From: Variovorax sp. OK212 | GTDB lineage: Bacteria; Pseudomonadota; Gammaproteobacteria; Burkholderiales; Burkholderiaceae_C | Assembly: GCF_900112425.1 (NCBI RefSeq) | Contig: NZ_FOLP01000028.1 | Location: 1-64,000 of the forward strand | Reading direction: 5' to 3' | DNA: 64,000 nt | In this document: piece by piece, positions 61,023-64,000 of the stretch | Numbering within the stretch: the stretch's first letter is position 1 | Layout of the letters: every line of letters starts with the position of its first letter | Translations under genes and position numbers: made by a program | The notes under the pieces: model-generated | Told to the model about the DNA's origin: nothing | Databases searched by the model: none | The model's input: only the letters and a program-made list of their open reading frames with translations

Positions 61023-61814
61023 ATGACATCGACCGACTCCCTCCGCGTCGAATGGCAAGACGGACTGGCCATTCTTTCCCTTGCGCAACCCGCGCGCGGC
61101 AACCCCTTCGACGGCACCTTCGCGCGCGACTTTCTGCAAGTGGCCTCCGGCCTGCTCAACGCGCCGCAACTGCGCGCCGTGCTGCTGCGCGCGGAGGGCG
61201 CCAACTTCAGCTTTGGCGGCGACCTGAAAGTGTTCTACCCCGCGCGCGACCGCCTTGCGCCACTGGTGCGTGAATGGACCGCTGATCTGCACATGGGCCT
61301 GCAGCGCTTCTGGCGCATGCCCGTGCCCGTGGTCACCGCCGTGCAGGGCTTTGCCATGGGCGGCGGGGTGGCGCTGCTGGCCGGTTGCGACGTGGTGGTG
61401 GCGGGCGCGTCCACGCGCATCGGCTCCGCCTTTGCGCAACTGGGCTTCAGCTGCGACTCCGGCTCCACCGTCACGCTCACCTCGCGCATGGGCATGGCGC
61501 GTGCGCGCCGCTTCGTGCTGCTGGCCGAAGTGCTGGGCAGCGAAGAGGCGCAGCGCGCGGGCCTGGTCGACCTCATCGTGCCCGACGACCAGCTGCAAGA
61601 CGAGGCCCTGAAGCTCGCCCGCCGCCTGGCCGCCGGCCCCACCGTGGCTTTCGGCGAAACCAAGCGCCTCTTCATGAAAGCCGGCGCCGCGCAGCTGGAA
61701 GCCCAGCTCGAAGACGAGGCGCTCACGCTCGCGCGCGTGTCCGCCACGCAAGACGCGCAAGAGGGCATCGCCGCCATGGTGGAGAAGCGCAAGCCCGCCT
61801 TCCAGGGGCGCTGA
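61023..61814 (+). CDS. Enoyl-CoA hydratase/isomerase family protein lacking hydratase Glu residues
   Basis: A 263-residue crotonase. The oxyanion motif is NFSFGGDLKVF and the second is GFAMGGGVALLAGCDVVVAG. Neither hydratase Glu is in place: GGGVALLAG, and FAQLGFSCDSGSTVTLTSRMG. FSCDSG with Asp matches the PaaG-like isomerase pattern, so double-bond migration is more likely than hydration. ATG with GGAGAC upstream. It is followed after 3 nt by the TesB-like gene. Confidence 0.87.
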   Translation: MTSTDSLRVEWQDGLAILSLAQPARGNPFDGTFARDFLQVASGLLNAPQLRAVLLRAEGANFSFGGDLKVFYPARDRLAPLVREWTADLHMGLQRFWRMPVPVVTAVQGFAMGGGVALLAGCDVVVAGASTRIGSAFAQLGFSCDSGSTVTLTSRMGMARARRFVLLAEVLGSEEAQRAGLVDLIVPDDQLQDEALKLARRLAAGPTVAFGETKRLFMKAGAAQLEAQLEDEALTLARVSATQDAQEGIAAMVEKRKPAFQGR

Positions 61815-61817
61815 GCA

Positions 61818-62735
61818 ATGGCGACGACCGACACCGTGCTGCCGTGGGACTCGCGCGACCTGGAGGCGCTGCTGCGCCTGGAGCCCGTGGGCCCTTCCAC
61901 CTTTCGCACCCGTTACGCCAGCCCCAACTCACGCGGCACCGTGTACGGTGGGCAGTTGCTGGCCAACGCCGTCATGGCCGCCTCGCTCACCGTGCCTGCC
62001 GGGCGCGACATCACCGCGCTGCAGTTCATGTTTTTGCAAAGCGCGGACCCCGCGCGTGTCATCGACCTGGAGGTGAGCGTGCTGCAAGACGGCAAGCGCT
62101 TTGCGTCGCGCCACGTGCGCGGCACGCAGCCGGCCACACACGACGCACCGCGCCGCGTGGTGCTCGACGCGCAAGCCACCTTTGCCACGCCACTGCCCGG
62201 CCCCGAGCACGCCACGCCGGCACCCGCGCTGGCGAAGGGCATCGACCCCTTCACCTTGCCGCGCATGGAAGACATGCCCGCGGACGTGGCCAGTGCCGTG
62301 TGGCGCACGCTGGGTTACCAGATGGATTCGACGCTGCTCGACCTGCGCGTGGGCGACGCCGCAAAGAGCCTGGGGCTGGCGTCGCAGAGCGCGGAGCTGA
62401 ACTTCTGGCTGCGCACGCGCGAGCCGCTGCCCGACGACCCCATGCTGCACGCCGCCGCGTTCGCGTACCTGTCGGACTGGTGGCTCAACTTTGCGGCGGT
62501 GGGCATCCACGTGCCGCAACTGGACCGCGATGGAGAGCGGCTGCACGTGGCCAGCCTGAACCACGCGATCTGGTTTCACCGGCCGCTGCGCGCGGACCGG
62601 TGGCTTTGCTTCGACGTGCAGAGCCCTTGTGCGGCGCGGGGGAGGGGGCTGTCTGTGGCGAAGGTGTATGACGGGGAGGGGGGGCTGGTGGCCAGTGCTA
62701 CTCAGGAGTGTTTGAGTACGCCTGGGGGGATTTGA
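61818..62735 (+). CDS. TesB-family (thioesterase II) double hot-dog protein
   Basis: A 305-residue protein. GTVYGGQLLANAVMAA (~38-53), FLQSADPARVIDLEV and VASLNHAIWFHRPLRADRWLCF are the family landmarks, and ASATQECL the end. In E. coli TesB the triad is Asp204, Thr228 and Gln278. By motif comparison the Asp is Asn here (LNHAIWFHRP), Thr lies at a Pro/Cys stretch (QSPCAARG), and Gln is kept. Activity may be reduced or altered. It is the last plus gene before the composition break. Confidence 0.85.
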   Translation: MATTDTVLPWDSRDLEALLRLEPVGPSTFRTRYASPNSRGTVYGGQLLANAVMAASLTVPAGRDITALQFMFLQSADPARVIDLEVSVLQDGKRFASRHVRGTQPATHDAPRRVVLDAQATFATPLPGPEHATPAPALAKGIDPFTLPRMEDMPADVASAVWRTLGYQMDSTLLDLRVGDAAKSLGLASQSAELNFWLRTREPLPDDPMLHAAAFAYLSDWWLNFAAVGIHVPQLDRDGERLHVASLNHAIWFHRPLRADRWLCFDVQSPCAARGRGLSVAKVYDGEGGLVASATQECLSTPGGI

Positions 62736-62971
62736 TGCCGTCTTAAAGATCAATCTTTGCGCTAAGACCACATCGACTTAGCAAATTTGCGGCTGGTCAA
62801 CGCCAGTATTAAGTCTAGAGCGGCCAGATGAGCAAGCGCTTGCGTAGCGCCAGCAGGTTTTTTTGCCGTAGTTCGTCTCGCCGCTTATTAGCATCCTGCT
62901 GCCTAATTCAACCGGCCTAAAATTCCCGGGTCCAAGCAGTACCAATTTTGGGCGAGAGAGCGTTTGTGCGC
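62736..62971. other. Gap at the composition change
   Basis: No gene seen. The G+C content visibly falls through this gap. A 5-bp stem (GCGCT/AGCGC, 62,836-62,850) is followed 7 nt later by seven T, a weak candidate terminator for the plus operon. AAAATT (62,919-62,924) and AATTTT (62,944-62,949) form a weak inverted repeat beyond the ATPase stop codon. Confidence 0.5.
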
Positions 62972-64000
62972 TTATAGCTTTGCCATAGCATTGTAGTGAT
63001 CTGCATATCCCGTTTTTTGAAACAAGAGCTTTAAGCCATCTTTAAATGAATCGTAGTCGAACTCTTTCATGTCAATTAGATTCTGGCCGAGAGAATGCGA
63101 TTCTCGATTGATGTATCTATTGAATGCTTGAAGTCGAACCTCCTGCAGTTCTGGCATCTGAAAAACGTTCCCCAAGTCCTTTTTCCGCACAAAATTGAAG
63201 AAATATTCAATGACATTTCTCATGCAGTTGGCGATTAGGGCCGGCGGATGACTTTTGTTGTTGATCACACCCCAGTAAGCTTGGTAGTCATTCTGAATTT
63301 CCTCATATTTCATTTCTTGAAACAGACTGCCATCTTGACCTTTGGTTAATCTAAATAGATGTTGATCTAATTTTCTTTTTTCATGATTGGTTTCGGTTAG
63401 TTCGTAAAAGAAATACAAACTGTGAGTCAAAATAAAAACCTGAGAAAACCGGGGGCTCTTGAAGAATAGATTTTTTATCAGTCTGCCGATGTTGAATACA
63501 AAAATATGAGAGAGACTTGAAATCGGATCGTCGATCACGATGACACGATGTGGACTTAGATCTGATGCAGATAGCTTCCCTTTGCACATTTCGCAAAAAT
63601 AAAGAAAACTGATCATCATTTTTTCGCCTTCGCTTAATGTTTGGAAGGCATGAGATGGGTCGCCTTGGCGAGCTACCCTATAGAGAGCATCGGAGTGTCG
63701 GATGATGCTGAACTCAAGAATTCCAAGATCTGATAAGCTGGCATTAATCGCATTTACAGCGTCGTCGACATTAATTGTTTTCTTTTGCGCATCCGCAATT
63801 TCATTTTGCGCATAGAGTGATTCATTCTGTAGCTTTTTAACTGAATCGTCTAATGCCTTCTGAGATTGCTGCATTGCTTCGAAATCCGATTTGTATCGAC
63901 TTATGGTTTGGTCGTAGCTCCATCGCATCAGAGACCAGAATTCAGCTTTTATCTCGTCAAGTGAAGCGGCCTTGTTTTTAATCTTTTCGTTGTGCAACTC
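62972..64000 (-). CDS. AAA-family ABC-type ATPase, N-terminal part outside the window
   Basis: The frame is open to the window edge, so the N-terminus with the Walker A motif is missing; 343 residues are visible. Residues ~25-75 look like a coiled coil. The signature LSEGEKMMISFLYFCEMCKG is followed by Walker B HRVIVIDDPISSLS and an H-loop LTHSLYFF. This order is typical of the AAA_13/RloC-PrrC-like group, ATPases of restriction and abortive-infection systems. The D-loop Asp after SSL is Ser here. The gene is much more AT-rich than its neighbours, fitting recent acquisition. Nuclease or effector parts, if any, lie outside. Confidence 0.8.
   Translation of the reverse strand, partial: ELHNEKIKNKAASLDEIKAEFWSLMRWSYDQTISRYKSDFEAMQQSQKALDDSVKKLQNESLYAQNEIADAQKKTINVDDAVNAINASLSDLGILEFSIIRHSDALYRVARQGDPSHAFQTLSEGEKMMISFLYFCEMCKGKLSASDLSPHRVIVIDDPISSLSHIFVFNIGRLIKNLFFKSPRFSQVFILTHSLYFFYELTETNHEKRKLDQHLFRLTKGQDGSLFQEMKYEEIQNDYQAYWGVINNKSHPPALIANCMRNVIEYFFNFVRKKDLGNVFQMPELQEVRLQAFNRYINRESHSLGQNLIDMKEFDYDSFKDGLKLLFQKTGYADHYNAMAKL

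Noticed and set aside
62900..62950. tRNA 3'-end-like sequence near CCAAGCAGTACCA, as a possible island attachment site
   Set aside because: No cloverleaf could be drawn from the neighbouring bases and no direct repeat was seen within the window.

Overview
The window is GC-rich DNA with a Gram-negative gene repertoire: an outer-membrane porin, Bug-type and Liv-type periplasmic binding proteins, BKACE (DUF849) enzymes and many acyl-CoA enzymes. It fits a soil or plant-associated member of the Burkholderiales, most like Comamonadaceae such as Variovorax. The genus is inferred from gene content and style only. Genes are tightly packed, with many 1-4 nt start/stop overlaps. The only clear base-composition break is the last ~1.2 kb, which is AT-rich.

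Region 1 (1-13,640) is mixed. It holds the end of a thiolase, a porin, a small hydrolase, an AraC regulator followed by a MalT-size LuxR regulator, a dioxygenase-BKACE-MFS set, two paralogous unknown proteins built from a duplicated small domain, a chromate-type transporter and a FadR/FCD regulator. Region 2 (13,645-20,924, minus) is one acyl-CoA catabolic operon: MaoC, CoA-ester lyase, two acyl-CoA dehydrogenases, SDR, Bug binding protein and CoA ligase. Region 3 (22,070-30,573, minus) is a nine-gene operon containing clear relatives of badH and badI, the last two ring steps of cyclohexanecarboxylate degradation. With them are a thiolase, an HMG-CoA-synthase-like/DUF35 fusion, two small hot-dog hydratase subunits, a FadJ-like hydratase, a CoA transferase and a thioesterase. 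Region 4 (30,714-43,670, plus) has an SDR, a BKACE, a MarR regulator, an AliA-like CoA ligase, a complete Liv-type ABC importer, another ligase, a crotonase and an SDR. Region 5 (43,680-51,030, minus) is a second complete Liv-type importer with a fused permease-ATPase, two SDRs and a PanE-like reductase. Region 6 (51,216-62,735, mostly plus) has a 3-hydroxyacyl-CoA dehydrogenase, a CoA ligase, an AliB-like dehydrogenase, a phosphatase/kinase-like/unknown trio, an orphan Liv binding protein, two crotonases, a TesB-like protein and a divergent unknown protein. Region 7 (62,972-end) is part of an AT-rich AAA ATPase of probable defence type.

Taken together, 20.9-62.7 kb reads as an alicyclic-acid (cyclohexanecarboxylate-like) uptake and degradation locus. 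Two importers and an extra binding protein bring in acids, ligases make CoA thioesters, AliB-like dehydrogenation is followed by hydration, BadH-like oxidation and BadI-like ring opening to a pimeloyl-CoA-type product, and the remaining enzymes carry out beta-oxidation.

The most notable non-coding signal is a short motif, TACGGTAGCGTA and close variants. It lies in front of eight transcription starts or divergent promoters across 20.9-61 kb and is absent from the promoters of region 1. It looks like the operator of one regulon tying these scattered operons together. The regulator is not identified. The MarR gene at 32,757 is a candidate because R. palustris BadR, a MarR protein, controls the equivalent genes.
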